Below are positions 53,639 to 63,103 of a DNA stretch of 64,000 nt, piece after piece. Numbering within the stretch: the first letter of the stretch is position 1; each line of letters starts with the position of its first letter. The translations under genes and the position numbers were made by a program. The stretch spans positions 1-64,000 of the forward strand of contig NZ_JAKVIR010000011.1 of NCBI RefSeq assembly GCF_022601975.1. The letters run 5' to 3'. This stretch comes from Pontibacter sp. E15-1. GTDB taxonomy: Bacteria; Bacteroidota; Bacteroidia; Cytophagales; Hymenobacteraceae. The notes under the pieces are model-generated. The model did no database searches, was not told where the DNA came from, and was given only the letters and a program-made list of their open reading frames with translations.

Positions 53639-54172
53639 CGCGTATGGGATTTAGAGTTATAGCATAGTATCTTATTAATATTTACGACGCGCCAGCGAAG
53701 TGGGTAGTTAAATACATAAAACAATACCTGAAACATCGGCGGCACCCCTTGGGTTAACTGCTCATTTGCACCTTTTTAAGCGGTTAAAGGACTTCCTTTG
53801 TTTGAACCGACGTTACGGCATACATCTATTGTTGTGATACTTAAACGGCAAAAAAAAGTAGTATCTTTTGATCTTTTTTTAGTAAGATATTTTAGTAAGA
53901 CGCAGCCTTATAACTCATTCAGGAGATGGCCTATTCCAAACAGGTATAAATAGCATCTTTCGGACTCAAGTATGCTAAAAAAGCAAAGCCCGCTTATCGA
54001 AATAAGCGGGCTTTCAAAAGGAATTGATTCGTTAAATAACGGTTACTGCGTATTTATACCTTAGGGTATGAGCAGGAGAATTTAAACCTGAAATTTAATG
54101 CATTTGATAAACTCAGAAACTAAACAACTCAAGGTACGATTCTCTGCTCCATGTAAACCCACCCCTGCCCCT
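53639..54172. other. Intergenic region, possible small RNA
   Basis: No gene is seen in these bases upstream of PBP. It contains an orphan terminator at 53985-54014 and an A/T-rich stretch (around 53862-53895) with promoter-like AGTATCTTTTG, so a small RNA of about 110-130 bases is possible. A seven-codon frame (MAYSKQV) preceded by GGAG lies near 53925. Confidence 0.35.
53985..54014. terminator. Orphan rho-independent terminator
   Basis: AAAGCCCGCTTAT and ATAAGCGGGCTTT arms with a 4-base loop. No annotated gene ends nearby: PBP and the NTF2 gene both point left, and the hairpin lies upstream of PBP. Confidence 0.65.
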
Positions 54173-54400
54173 CCCAAGAAGTAGGGCTGTTAAGTTCTAA
54201 GAGTTGGTAGTGTGCCTTTACCTAAAGTTTCAAAACACCAAAATAATAATTCTCCCCTTGAGGGGAGTTAGAGGGGTGTTTACTCTTTGCGAAAAGTACT
54301 TTTTGCTGGCTTTACACCCCTGCGGTCCCCTCAAGGGGACAATTTTCGTTAGAACTTAACTGCCCTACTCCCAAGAAGAAAATCTCTACCAGAGTAATTT
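54155..54400. repeat. REP-like repeat interrupted by a MITE
   Basis: ACCCACCCCTGCCCCTCCCAAG, the same unit as at 18404-18434 and 18729-18759, begins at about 54158 and resumes after the MITE as CCCAAGAAGAAAATC. Confidence 0.6.
54181..54368. mobile_element. 188-bp MITE with terminal inverted repeats and target duplication
   Basis: Terminal inverted repeats GTAGGGCTGTTAAGTTCTAA (54181-54200) and its complement with one mismatch (54349-54368) enclose 148 bases. The flanking sequence TCCCAAGAA is present once on each side (54172-54180 and 54369-54377), a 9-base target duplication. Inside, CTCCCCTTGAGGGGAG and GTCCCCTCAAGGGGAC form further hairpins and there is no coding frame. The transposase must act in trans. 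Confidence 0.82.
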
Positions 54401-54507
54401 ATACCCCTCCAGTAAAGAGCTGGATTGGGTAAAGCAGGATGACAATTAAGGCGACTTTCGGAAACCGCAACGTGGCTTGGATGGACAACCGAGAGTTTAG
54501 TTAGCCG

Positions 54508-54963
54508 CTAATTCTTGACCTGTACGGGCAGGTCTTCCAACTGGGCATACTGTAGTTTCCAGGCCCCGTCCGTGCCCTTCTTCCAGAGCAAAATGAAGTT
54601 ACCCTCGCCATACCCGTGGGGCTGATCGGGGCTTCCTGGCAGCACATCCACCGAAAAAGTGCCTGCCTCATAAGCGAGCTGGCTGTCTTCGCCTGCACTT
54701 ACCACGTTGGTTTTTAAATCGCTGATGGTGCCGATAGTTTCGCGCACCCACTTTTCTGCCACTTCATTCTTTCCCTTATAATGCATCTCGCCTTGTATAA
54801 ACTGCACATCGTCGGCGAGTAGCGCGTCTACTTCCCCGGAAGCATTGTTATTCCAGGCCGAGATAAACCTGCTGTTCAGCTCTTTTACGCTTACGCTATC
54901 ATCAGACTCTTTGCAGGAACTGAGCAGGGCTACAAAAGCAACTAAATATAGGATCGGTTTCAT
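54508..54963 (-). CDS. NTF2-like (SnoaL/DUF4440) lipoprotein
   Basis: A 151-residue protein with a lipoprotein signal (LYLVAFVALLSSC, lipobox Cys near residue 17) and a single NTF2-like alpha/beta cone: SVKELNSRFISAWNNNASGEVDALLADDVQFIQG, then EVAEKWVRETIGTISDLKT and NFILLWKKGTDGAWKLQYAQ. Members bind small ligands or act as ketosteroid-isomerase-like domains; function here is unknown. Anchored in the envelope by its lipid. Confidence 0.82.
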   Translation of the reverse strand: MKPILYLVAFVALLSSCKESDDSVSVKELNSRFISAWNNNASGEVDALLADDVQFIQGEMHYKGKNEVAEKWVRETIGTISDLKTNVVSAGEDSQLAYEAGTFSVDVLPGSPDQPHGYGEGNFILLWKKGTDGAWKLQYAQLEDLPVQVKN

Positions 54964-55059
54964 ACGTATCGGTTTTTAGTGAAAACTAAAAAAGCTTACC
55001 TGACCTGCCGGGGCTTTCATCCAGCCTGGAAAAATGCGCTGGCAGATCAGGCAAATTGT

Positions 55060-55599
55060 TTACCAGCTTTTCCTTCTGTACTCTGAGGTATAATATGGAG
55101 TAGACGGGTCACCGTAGGATTCATTTGGCAACAGGGCCATGTTCACCAGTACAGGATCGTTTACGGCGGTGTAGCTCTGGTATGGCATTGCCGCCATCTG
55201 CGTTGGCGTCACTGCATTTCTGGTTGATTTAGGTTCGTGGGTATGGCTGCTGGTAGCCACGCTTCTCTGGCGCTGTGCCTGCGCGGCAGCGGCTCTGTTG
55301 GCAGCAGCCACCCGGTTGGCTTCGGCAATGCGGTCCGCCTCCCGCTGTTTGTTCTTGTTGTCGATGTGCTTGCCGATGGCGTAGCCTGTACCGCCGCCAA
55401 CGGCCCCTCCTACCACGCCACCAACCACGCGGTTGCGCTTATGGATCACCGCACCTGCGGCAGCGCCAGTGGCCGCCCCGATAACGGTGCCTTTCGCCTG
55501 TGGGCTCCATTTCTTCTGTTGCGCCTGTGCGGCACTTCCCCATACAAACGCCAGCAGAAAGGCAATGCTCAAAATATACGGTAGCTTTTTCATGTTCAT
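55060..55599 (-). CDS. Exported glycine-zipper protein
   Basis: A 179-residue protein with signal peptide (LPYILSIAFLLAFVWGSAAQAQ), a glycine zipper (AKGTVIGAATGAAAGAVIHKRNRVVGGVVGGAVGGGTGYAIGK, residues about 35-77), an Ala/Arg-rich helix (ADRIAEANRVAAANRAAAAQAQ) and a polar C terminus. Glycine zippers insert into or associate with membranes, so an outer-membrane or periplasmic role is likely. The frame begins MNMKKL; the second Met may be the true start. Confidence 0.78.
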   Translation of the reverse strand: MNMKKLPYILSIAFLLAFVWGSAAQAQQKKWSPQAKGTVIGAATGAAAGAVIHKRNRVVGGVVGGAVGGGTGYAIGKHIDNKNKQREADRIAEANRVAAANRAAAAQAQRQRSVATSSHTHEPKSTRNAVTPTQMAAMPYQSYTAVNDPVLVNMALLPNESYGDPSTPYYTSEYRRKSW

Positions 55600-55773
55600 A
55601 TTATTTTGTGAATAACACTTTGTTCAAGATTGAAAACTGAGTTTACAAATCACGTGCCATAATCATAACTATCTGATAATGTGAAAATTGATAAATCATC
55701 ATACCCCCCTTCCTGCTGAAACCAAAAATTTTAGTCAATTTTAGCCAGCTTAAAGGCCGGTATAAAAAGAAAA

Positions 55774-55803
55774 AACCGTTTACGGGAATGCCCGCAAACG
55801 GTT
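55774..55803 (-). terminator. Terminator of the proC-proB-proA region
   Basis: AACCGTTTacGGG / CCCGcAAACGGTT hairpin with an AATG loop and a T-run on the minus strand (complement of AAAAAGAAAA), 28 bases below the proA stop. Confidence 0.75.
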
Positions 55804-55831
55804 TATAAAAAGGTTTATCACTCCTGTTGCA

Positions 55832-57079
55832 CTAGGCCCTGGTCAGGCCATCGCTTTTCACAAGCCATTTGTAACTCGTCAGCTCATCGAGGCCCATGGG
55901 CCCGCGCGCATGCAGTTTCTGCGTGCTGATCCCGATTTCTGCACCAAGGCCAAACTGGGCGCCGTCGGTAAAGGCGGTGGACGTGTTGGCGTACACCGCG
56001 GCGGCATCCACGGCGCGCATAAACTGCTCCACGTGCTGGGCGTTCTCCGAGATGATTGCCTCGCTGTGCTGCGAGCTGTGGGTATTTATGTGCTCAATGG
56101 CCTCTTCCAGGCTGTCCACGGTTTTCACTGACATCTGGAGCGAGAGAAACTCCGTTCCGAAATGCTCGTCGGTGGCCGGTATCAGCTTGTCCTTGGGGTA
56201 AGTGGCTTTTAGCGCCTCGAAAGCCGGGGCATCGGCGTAAAGGGTTACGCCTTTGTCTGCAAGGCCTTCTGCTATGGCAGGCAGATCTGAGAGGCGGCTC
56301 CGATGGATTAACAGGCAGTCCAGCGCATTACAGACACTTACGCGACGGGTTTTGGCGTTCACCACAATCCGTTTCCCCTTTTCAAAGTCTGCGTCGGCAT
56401 CGAAGTAGGTATGCACGATACCCGCCCCTGTTTCTATCACCGGCACTTTGGAGTTCTCGCGCACATAATTGATCAGCCCCTGGCTTCCGCGAGGGATGAT
56501 GATGTCTACATAGCCCACGGCATGCAGCATCTCGTGCGTAGCCTCCCGGTCTGGCGGTAGCAGCTGCACGATGTTTTTATCGAGGCCATTTCGCTCCAGC
56601 ACCTCATGTATCAGTTTTACGATGGCAGTGTTGGAGTCTTTGGCGTCGCTGCCGCCTTTCAACAGCAGGGCGTTGCCGGAGCGCAGGCAGAGGCTGAACA
56701 CGTCGAAGGTCACGTTGGGGCGCGACTCATAGATGATGCCGATCACACCCAGGGGCACAGACACCTTTTGCATGTGCAGGCCGTTCTCCAACGACTTTTC
56801 TGACAGCACTTTGCCGAGCGGCGAGGGCAGGTTGGCCACGTTCCGCAGATCGCTGGCGATGTCGGCGATCCGCTCTGCCGACAGTTTAAGCCGGTCATAC
56901 TTCGGGTCGTCCTCCGGCATTCGCGCCAGGTCCTTCTTATTTGCGGCCAGTATGGTGTCGGTGGCTTGGAGGGCGCTGTCTGCCAGATCCTCGAGCACCT
57001 GCACAACCTGCGCCTCGGGCACCATGTTCAACTTCCTGCTGGCCTGTTTTACACTGTTAAAAACTTCTTCTAAACTCAT
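55832..57079 (-). CDS. proA: Glutamate-5-semialdehyde dehydrogenase
   Basis: Second enzyme of proline synthesis; it reduces glutamyl 5-phosphate with NADPH to glutamate 5-semialdehyde. About 415 residues from the ATG at 57079 ([16 protein letters not shown]). Family landmarks: [21 protein letters not shown] near residue 105, [12 protein letters not shown], a catalytic Cys in [15 protein letters not shown], and [13 protein letters not shown]. The frame extends further upstream but overlaps the proB stop. Only four bases separate it from proB, so the two are co-translated. Confidence 0.95.
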   Translation of the reverse strand: MSLEEVFNSVKQASRKLNMVPEAQVVQVLEDLADSALQATDTILAANKKDLARMPEDDPKYDRLKLSAERIADIASDLRNVANLPSPLGKVLSEKSLENGLHMQKVSVPLGVIGIIYESRPNVTFDVFSLCLRSGNALLLKGGSDAKDSNTAIVKLIHEVLERNGLDKNIVQLLPPDREATHEMLHAVGYVDIIIPRGSQGLINYVRENSKVPVIETGAGIVHTYFDADADFEKGKRIVVNAKTRRVSVCNALDCLLIHRSRLSDLPAIAEGLADKGVTLYADAPAFEALKATYPKDKLIPATDEHFGTEFLSLQMSVKTVDSLEEAIEHINTHSSQHSEAIISENAQHVEQFMRAVDAAAVYANTSTAFTDGAQFGLGAEIGISTQKLHARGPMGLDELTSYKWLVKSDGLTRA

Positions 57080-57083
57080 ATGA

Positions 57084-58175
57084 TCAGATACTGTGATATT
57101 CAAACAAATATAAATAATTGTAATGCACAATAGGCTTCTGATTGCTCATACCTATTTTTTCGGTGGCTTTCTTCGAGCCATACTCTGCTTTGCCCAGGCC
57201 GATCTTCTCACCGTGCTCATCCCAGATCTGGATGATGTCGCCCTTCGAGAAGTTACCCGACACCGACACCACCCCAACAGGCAACAGGCTGTTGGCTTCT
57301 GCAGCGTGTAGCGCCTCTTTCGCGCCTTCATTCACCACTACTTCGCCTTTGGTATAGTTGCCACTGTGCGCCACCCACTTTTTCAGGTTGGGCTTGGCCG
57401 ATTGCGGCTCGAAATACGTGGCTGTCAGGTTGTTTTGGAAGAAGTCCACCAGCACGTTGTCGCGGTTTCCGTTGGCAATGTACACATGTATACCCAGATA
57501 AGCGGCTTTCTTCGCCATCTTCATCTTGCTTTGCATACCCCCGCGGCCAAACGAAGACTTGGTGGTAGACACGTAGCGGCCCATGCCTTTAGAGCTGCTC
57601 CCCACCCGCTCAATAAGCTTAGACTCCGGGTCGTTGGGGTGGCCCTTGTAAATACCGTCCACGTTGGTGAGCAGGATCAGGGTATCGGCGTCGATCATGG
57701 CCGCCGTCATACTGGCCAGCTCGTCGTTGTCGGTGAACATGAGCTCGGTAACTGCTACCGCGTCGTTCTCATTGATAATCGGGATGATGTCGTGCTGGAG
57801 CAGCCCTGACAGGCAATCTTTGATGTTGAGGAAGTGCCTCCTCGACAAGAAATCCTGTGGGGTAACCACAATCTGCGCAATCCGGTGCCCCTCCTCCTGA
57901 AAGAGGTCTTTGTAAGAATGGATGATGTCTATCTGCCCCACAGAGGCAAGGATCTGCTTGCGCACCACCGACTCGGTTTTCTCGTCGAAGGTGATGTGGT
58001 TGCGGGCAAAAGCTACCGCGCCCGAAGAGACGAGCACCACCTGAACGCCCTGCTCTTTGAGGAATGAAAGCTGCTTGACGAGTTTGGCCATCCGCTCTTT
58101 GTCCGGAGAGCCATCGTCTTTGGTTAATACATTAGAGCCTACTTTTACGACTACTCGCTGTGGCTGATAATTCAT
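57084..58175 (-). CDS. proB: Glutamate 5-kinase
   Basis: First enzyme of proline synthesis; it phosphorylates glutamate with ATP and is the usual point of proline feedback. About 363 residues from the ATG at 58175 ([15 protein letters not shown]). The amino-acid-kinase domain shows [45 protein letters not shown] and [18 protein letters not shown]-terminal PUA domain ([26 protein letters not shown]) is present. A longer frame reaches 58298, but its extra 41 residues are unlike any kinase N terminus. Confidence 0.95.
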   Translation of the reverse strand: MNYQPQRVVVKVGSNVLTKDDGSPDKERMAKLVKQLSFLKEQGVQVVLVSSGAVAFARNHITFDEKTESVVRKQILASVGQIDIIHSYKDLFQEEGHRIAQIVVTPQDFLSRRHFLNIKDCLSGLLQHDIIPIINENDAVAVTELMFTDNDELASMTAAMIDADTLILLTNVDGIYKGHPNDPESKLIERVGSSSKGMGRYVSTTKSSFGRGGMQSKMKMAKKAAYLGIHVYIANGNRDNVLVDFFQNNLTATYFEPQSAKPNLKKWVAHSGNYTKGEVVVNEGAKEALHAAEANSLLPVGVVSVSGNFSKGDIIQIWDEHGEKIGLGKAEYGSKKATEKIGMSNQKPIVHYNYLYLFEYHSI

Positions 58176-58473
58176 GTCTGTGTTCGCTATTTTATTCGAA
58201 TGGGTGAGCGCCGCAAACAGTCGTTTGTGGCCTCTGGTGTACGCACATAAGTTGAACGGCCGCCTCGGTGCGGTATGGTGCAGCAAGTGGCTAAACAAAA
58301 ATCACTGCGATTGCCTCTCAAAAGAAGACGGCAACCGCAGAGATCTCTATTGCAATGGTATGTGCATGTATAAATTTTGCCCCTTGCGCTGCAAAAGCAA
58401 AATTCATACATGCTTTATGGTGAAAAAGGCCTTTGGTGCAAAGCCTGAGATGGGTGTTAGACCTGGTTTATCG

Positions 58474-59334
58474 CTACTGGAGCAGATCGTGCAAGGCGCT
58501 GATCGTTAGCTTGCTGTTATCTCTTTCGCGTTGCTCTTTCAGGGCAAGGATGCGCTGGTGCGAGCCTACCAACCCTTTGATCACGGCAGAGCTCAGGCCC
58601 TGGTGCTCCATCTCGTTAAGGCCGGTAATAGTACAGCCCTCCGGAGTGGTTACTTTGTCGATCTCCTGCTCGGGGTGTGATTTGTTGATGGTCAGTAAGG
58701 TCGAAGCGCCTTTGCTTACCTGCACCGCTATCTTCTGGGCATCTTCGGCATCGAGGCCAAGCTGGATGCCGCCCTGGGTCACGGCCCGGATAAAGCGCAT
58801 GTTGAAGGCGATGCCGCTGGAGCACAGCACGGTAGCCCCCGCCATGAGTTCTTCTTCAATCACCAGCGTCTCGCCAAGGCAGTTGAAGATTTCCTGCACG
58901 GCATTTTCCACGCCAGCCGCCTTGTCGTTGAAGGCGAGGCTCGTCATGGATTCCTGCACGGCAATGGCCGTATTGGGCATACACCGCACAATCGGGAAGT
59001 CGCCGACAATATCGTGGATATTGGCAATGGTCACGCCTGCAATCACGCTGAGCAGCACGTGCTTCTCCGGGTCAAGGATGGGTTTTATTTCTTTAAGCAC
59101 ATGCTCTAAGTGTGCGGGCTGCACACAAAGCAGAATGTAGCGGCAATTTTTTACGGCAAAGCTGTTGTCGTTGCTTACATGCAGGCCTTTGTCTTTTAGA
59201 GGCTGTAGTGACTTCGTGTTTCTCCGCGTGACATAGATATTCTCCGGTTCATACTTCCCATTGCTCAAAAGTCCTACGGCAATGGCGTTTCCGAGATTAC
59301 CTGCGCCCAGGATAGCTACGTTATCTGTATACAT
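58474..59334 (-). CDS. proC: Pyrroline-5-carboxylate reductase
   Basis: Last enzyme of proline synthesis, NAD(P)H-dependent. The 286 residues begin with the Rossmann motif VAILGAGNLGNAIAVGLL and contain ILLCVQPAHLEHVLKEI, VRCMPNTAIAVQESM and the C-terminal SPxEL-like region near SHPEQEIDKVTTPEGCTITGLNEMEHQGL. It lies upstream of proB with a 298-base gap, giving a complete glutamate-to-proline pathway in one place. It has its own promoter element. Confidence 0.94.
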   Translation of the reverse strand: MYTDNVAILGAGNLGNAIAVGLLSNGKYEPENIYVTRRNTKSLQPLKDKGLHVSNDNSFAVKNCRYILLCVQPAHLEHVLKEIKPILDPEKHVLLSVIAGVTIANIHDIVGDFPIVRCMPNTAIAVQESMTSLAFNDKAAGVENAVQEIFNCLGETLVIEEELMAGATVLCSSGIAFNMRFIRAVTQGGIQLGLDAEDAQKIAVQVSKGASTLLTINKSHPEQEIDKVTTPEGCTITGLNEMEHQGLSSAVIKGLVGSHQRILALKEQRERDNSKLTISALHDLLQ

Positions 59335-59395
59335 TCTAAGTCTTTAAGATTGAAATTTATGGTTAATTCGTCGTGTGTTTTAATCCACTAGACTG

Positions 59396-59403
59396 CAAAA
59401 GTA
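59396..59403 (-). promoter_or_regulatory. -7 promoter element of proC
   Basis: Minus strand TACTTTTG matches TAnnTTTG, 62 bases before the proC ATG. Confidence 0.6.
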
Positions 59404-60040
59404 CAAAAAACATAGCTGGATTAAAAATCTAACGCCCCAGCAGCGGCCCTAAACAAGCAGAAACCAGACGACCTAGCCTTGTATAAATCCGCCGCATCTG
59501 CTGGCTCTTAAACTCGAACCAAACGTATGGCGGCTATACCTTTCATTCAACCCAAACAACAAAGTTATACTTACATAAAGTACTATAAAACAATATTTTA
59601 TAATACTACACCTGCTTTTCAAGTAAACTAAAAAACTTAGCTTTACATCCAGCCTTCATCACTTACATGGCTTCTCAACTTAATGCCTCTGGCACGGTAT
59701 AAAAACGCTTGGTTAAAATTTTATTAAATAAATGCACCGATCTATTCGAACTTTGTAATCCATACCCATATACTCCTGACGTATAAAGCATCCCGGCATA
59801 CTGGAAAGTTGCAATTTTCTAGGATTGTTGTTCTTCTTCTTCTAGCGTTTGCCTGCACGTATACCTCCTTAAATTTTATATATACCCTCCCGCGAAAAAT
59901 GAATGTGCGCTGCGGCATCAGGCTATCTCCTTGCGCCGCAAGTTGTTTAAACCCTGGATATTAAAGAATCTTGCGCGAAAGCCCGTATATTCCGTATACA
60001 GCATAGCTTACAGCCTTTTTAGCTTGATATCCAAACGATC
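59404..60040. other. Intergenic region, nothing recognised
   Basis: Over 600 bases between divergent proC and the DUF4239 gene. There is no convincing frame, RNA or hairpin. Base composition is A/T-rich near 59560-59640. Confidence 0.4.
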
Positions 60041-60823
60041 GTGGACTCCAGGGAATTTATGTATGATCAGCCAAGCGTTCTGCTGGCGCTTGCCTTATTC
60101 GTCCTGATGTTACTGGCGAATGAGGTGGGGTATAGGATTGGGCATCACGTAAAGGACAGGCTGAATGAGGACATCAAGAAACAGGCGGGGTCGATACACA
60201 CGGGCATCTTAGGGCTTTTGGGCCTGTTGCTGGCATTCACCTTCAACATGTCGATGCAGCGCTACGACAACAGAAGCTATGCTGTGATAAAGGAGGCCAA
60301 CGCCATAGGCACGGCCCTGCTCCGCACCCAACTGCTGCCCTCCCCCTACGACTCTGTAACCTATTCGCTGCTTCAGCAGTACGTGGCCATACGCCTGAAA
60401 GCAAGCAACGTGGATCTCACCCGGTTTGATGAAAGGCACCGTCTGAACAAAGAAACGGATTCGCTTCAGCATGCCATCTGGCGCAATGCCATGCTGGCCA
60501 GCGACCTGGATGCCCGGCCCGTAACGACTGGCTATTTTATCGCGGCCATGAACGAGACCATTGATGCCCGCGGAGAGCGGAACGCCATTCTGGAGCGCCA
60601 TGTGCCAGAGCCAATCCTGCTGCTGCTGTACTCTATTTTTATCGCCTCGGGCGTGCTGATGGGGTATTTGAGTGGTTTGGGCACTAAACGGAGCTACGTG
60701 CCAACCGTCATCATGACCCTTCTGATTGTATTGCTCGTCTTCATTATCATCGACCTGGACAGGCCCAGAAGAGGCCTCATCAAAATCAGGCAGGATAGTA
60801 TGGTGGAACTGCTGGTACAATAA
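60041..60823 (+). CDS. DUF4239 (bestrophin-like) membrane protein
   Basis: A protein of about 254-260 residues. Two N-terminal hydrophobic helices (VLLALALFVLMLLANEVGY; GILGLLGLLLAFTFNMSM) flank the conserved region IGHHVKDRLNEDIKKQAGSIH, and two C-terminal helices (LLLYSIFIASGVLMGYL; VIMTLLIVLLVFIIIDLDRPRRGLI) complete the DUF4239 layout. DPRRG-like and HTGILGLL motifs are typical of the family, whose function is unknown. The frame opens with GTG at 60041; ATG at 60059 is an alternative start. Confidence 0.85.
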   Translation: MDSREFMYDQPSVLLALALFVLMLLANEVGYRIGHHVKDRLNEDIKKQAGSIHTGILGLLGLLLAFTFNMSMQRYDNRSYAVIKEANAIGTALLRTQLLPSPYDSVTYSLLQQYVAIRLKASNVDLTRFDERHRLNKETDSLQHAIWRNAMLASDLDARPVTTGYFIAAMNETIDARGERNAILERHVPEPILLLLYSIFIASGVLMGYLSGLGTKRSYVPTVIMTLLIVLLVFIIIDLDRPRRGLIKIRQDSMVELLVQ

Positions 60824-60857
60824 GCGCTTCGGAAACAGCCATGCCAACTAAATAAGC

Positions 60858-60897
60858 GAGGCCCTTCTACAGCGCATACATGCTGTAGAAGGGCCTC
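60858..60897. terminator. Bidirectional terminator
   Basis: Perfect 16-base arms GAGGCCCTTCTACAGC and complement with an 8-base loop between convergent genes. Confidence 0.8.
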
Positions 60898-60926
60898 CTT
60901 ACAAACTAAGCTAAACGCGTGAGTAA

Positions 60927-61406
60927 CTATACCGGCATAAGTTGCAGATTATGTTCCTCACCCGGACTTAACCTGCCGCGCCAGACGTGTCCTCCGAACG
61001 TCCGGACGGCATTGTAAGCGACCCGGCATTTCCATTCTGCCACGCCCTCCCGCCGCATGATCTCCAAAAACATCCAGTCTGCCTCGCGCCTGGTATACTT
61101 TCTGTATGGCTGCACCGTATGTGCCGGCAAAAGCCCGCCGTTTTCATACAGGAAATCGTGGAGTAGCGGCGCTACGATAGACAACTCGAATGGGGCGATA
61201 GCCCACCATACCGCCCGTGGCACAGACGCCAGATCAAATTCGAACCCATGCGGCACCGTAATGTAGGTGCCTTCGTCGAAATAGGTATACTCCCGGTCCA
61301 GTATCCAGCGTTTAATCCGGGGGTTATAGGTAAGCACCGGCGGCGGCAGGTATGAATTGGGGATGCGAACCCGGTCCTGATGGAGGTAAAAGGCGTATTG
61401 ATGCAC
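60927..61406 (-). CDS. DUF1353 family protein
   Basis: A 159-residue soluble protein with the DUF1353 pattern: YTYFDEGTYITVPHGFEFDLASVPRAVWW (GFxxDxASVPR), APLLHDFLYENGG (LHDxLY) and TRREADWMFLEIMRREGV (RxxAD..F). The family occurs in phages and in bacterial chromosomes; the conserved His/Asp suggest metal binding, but no activity is known. It is followed upstream by a papain-like peptidase gene on the same strand, 61 bases away. Confidence 0.87.
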   Translation of the reverse strand: MHQYAFYLHQDRVRIPNSYLPPPVLTYNPRIKRWILDREYTYFDEGTYITVPHGFEFDLASVPRAVWWAIAPFELSIVAPLLHDFLYENGGLLPAHTVQPYRKYTRREADWMFLEIMRREGVAEWKCRVAYNAVRTFGGHVWRGRLSPGEEHNLQLMPV

Positions 61407-61467
61407 GGCTGATTTCAGTTAAATTGTCTGCGTTTATTAAGTCTTAAGACTTGCTGCCTTGGATTCA

Positions 61468-62469
61468 TCACGTGTTCTCGAAAGCGCCCGTATCCAGCCA
61501 CTTGCTTGCAATCAGGCACCACCAGTCAATCGCGATGCCCGCGAGCACATAGTTGTATGGGAGCCAGCCATAGCCCTGCATCCCCCAACCGGTGCCCCAG
61601 GAATTCCGGATCATCAGGGCGCCGCGGGTCGAGAGCTGCGGGTTGTCCGGATGCCTGATCTCATAGTCGTCGTCGTAGCCGACAGCCACCACGGCATGCC
61701 CGCCTTTCACACTCTCGGTCTTCTGCGGAAAAGGAATCTCGCCTCCCCTACCCGACTGCCCAATAGAGTCGTACACCGTGAAGCCGAACATGGAAGGCTG
61801 CCCCTTGTTCAGGTTGGTCTTGATCTGGTCCAGCAGCATGGTGCGCGACAGGCTCGGCAAATCCAGGCGGTAGTAACTAATGGATTGGTAATTTGCGGCA
61901 AACGCATAGCAAAAAGCGTTGGGCTCTTTGTCGAAATCCTGGAGCACGTAAGGGCAGTACTCTTCCGGTGGCACCCCGAACAGTGCCATCGCTTTCATGG
62001 TAGACCGCAGGTAAGCCCCTGTGTCTCCCTGCCAATGCAGCAGGTTGCGGGTGGCTTTGTACAAAAACATGCGCGAGGCGTCTATATGCTTGCCAAAGGC
62101 GCGGCGCTCATAGTACTCCAGCAGCGCAACGCCCGCGTTGGCCGTGCACGAGCCGATGCTTCCCTGGTCTTCGACCGGAGAGAACCACTGCCGCAAGTCG
62201 GTGCGCGGAGGCAGTGCAGTGCGGGGGCCGTCGATGCCTAACCGCGAGAGCATGTGCTTTACGGTTTCATCTACCCCCATGGCCACTTTCTCAGGTTCGA
62301 TTACATCCTGCACCGGGGTATAATCGCGCACGTCCGGCAAATCCGGAAGCCAGCCCAGATGCTTGGCCGGAACAGTCTGCCCGTTGTATGCGCCTGCTGC
62401 ATCCATGGGCACTTTATCAGAGCGGGTTTTCAGGCCCCTCTCCGACGAGGCAATTTTCAATACGTCCAT
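61468..62469 (-). CDS. C1 (papain-like) family cysteine peptidase
   Basis: A 333-residue protease-fold protein. The catalytic Cys108 lies in VEDQGSIGSCTANAGVALLEYYERR with the oxyanion Gln102. The His is in KGGHAVVAVGYDDDYEI and the Asn in LMIRNSWGTGWGMQGYGWLPYNYV, so the triad is complete. No clear signal peptide is present (MDVLKIASSERGLKTRSDK). Bacterial C1A-like enzymes of this type often accompany toxins, secretion or envelope turnover; role unknown. Possibly co-transcribed with DUF1353. Confidence 0.88.
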   Translation of the reverse strand: MDVLKIASSERGLKTRSDKVPMDAAGAYNGQTVPAKHLGWLPDLPDVRDYTPVQDVIEPEKVAMGVDETVKHMLSRLGIDGPRTALPPRTDLRQWFSPVEDQGSIGSCTANAGVALLEYYERRAFGKHIDASRMFLYKATRNLLHWQGDTGAYLRSTMKAMALFGVPPEEYCPYVLQDFDKEPNAFCYAFAANYQSISYYRLDLPSLSRTMLLDQIKTNLNKGQPSMFGFTVYDSIGQSGRGGEIPFPQKTESVKGGHAVVAVGYDDDYEIRHPDNPQLSTRGALMIRNSWGTGWGMQGYGWLPYNYVLAGIAIDWWCLIASKWLDTGAFENT

Positions 62470-63003
62470 CGTTTGTTTTCATTTAAGGTTTAGGCTATAT
62501 GTGTTCAACAGCGCACTCCGGATCTGCCAGCTAAAGGAAAATCGGAAACTGGGTGGGATTGCCCGCGTTGCCGCGACTGCACAAATTTGTTTGCGACAGG
62601 TATGGAATCGGCAGAAATGCGTAACTACCACGGGTGATGGGTATACGGGTGAGAGATGCAGACCTGGATTGGAGCAGAATGCAGTAGTATGGGCGAGCAA
62701 ATAATACCTTGGGTAGTATTTTCATACTCCAATTTCAAGCGATTTGTTTAACTATACTTATATTATATTGACTTTATACCACTACAAAAACATAAGCTCG
62801 AATCACTCCTATATGTAGTGGATGGGGAGAGTTATTCGGTAGAAAGCCATACCGTCACAGCTCCAGGCATCCTTTCTTTGGGCGATGCGAGCAGGTTGGG
62901 TTGAAATGTGAGGCACAAGCGGACGCTTGCGCCATATAACGCATTTGTTGATTGATATTAAACCTGCAGATGTTGCGAATAAAGATACCAGCGATGTATA
63001 AAA
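62470..63003. other. Intergenic region, nothing recognised
   Basis: About 530 bases without a convincing gene. Short frames on both strands are unlike real proteins in composition. Confidence 0.4.
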
Positions 63004-63046
63004 AAAAGAATCCACCCAGGTATAAACTGAGTGGATTCCCTTTTTT
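63003..63046 (-). terminator. Rho-independent terminator of the ABC-F gene
   Basis: GAATCCAC and GTGGATTC arms (63008-63015 and 63031-63038) with A-run on the left, giving a T-run on the minus strand. About 58 bases below the ABC-F stop. Confidence 0.75.
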
Positions 63047-63103
63047 ATATCGGTCTTGTCTGGGGTAACACCCAAGGCGAGGATTCAGGTCGCTCTTGCT
63101 CGC

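Noticed and set aside
58176..58298. Longer proB start
   Set aside because: The additional 41 residues are rich in His and Arg with no match to amino acid kinase N termini; the ATG at 58175 aligns with the family.
60927..62469. Prophage remnant based on DUF1353
   Set aside because: DUF1353 also occurs in ordinary chromosomes, and no other phage gene is nearby.
62809..63075. 88-residue frame before the ABC-F gene
   Set aside because: It overlaps the terminator of the ABC-F gene and has no family-like features.
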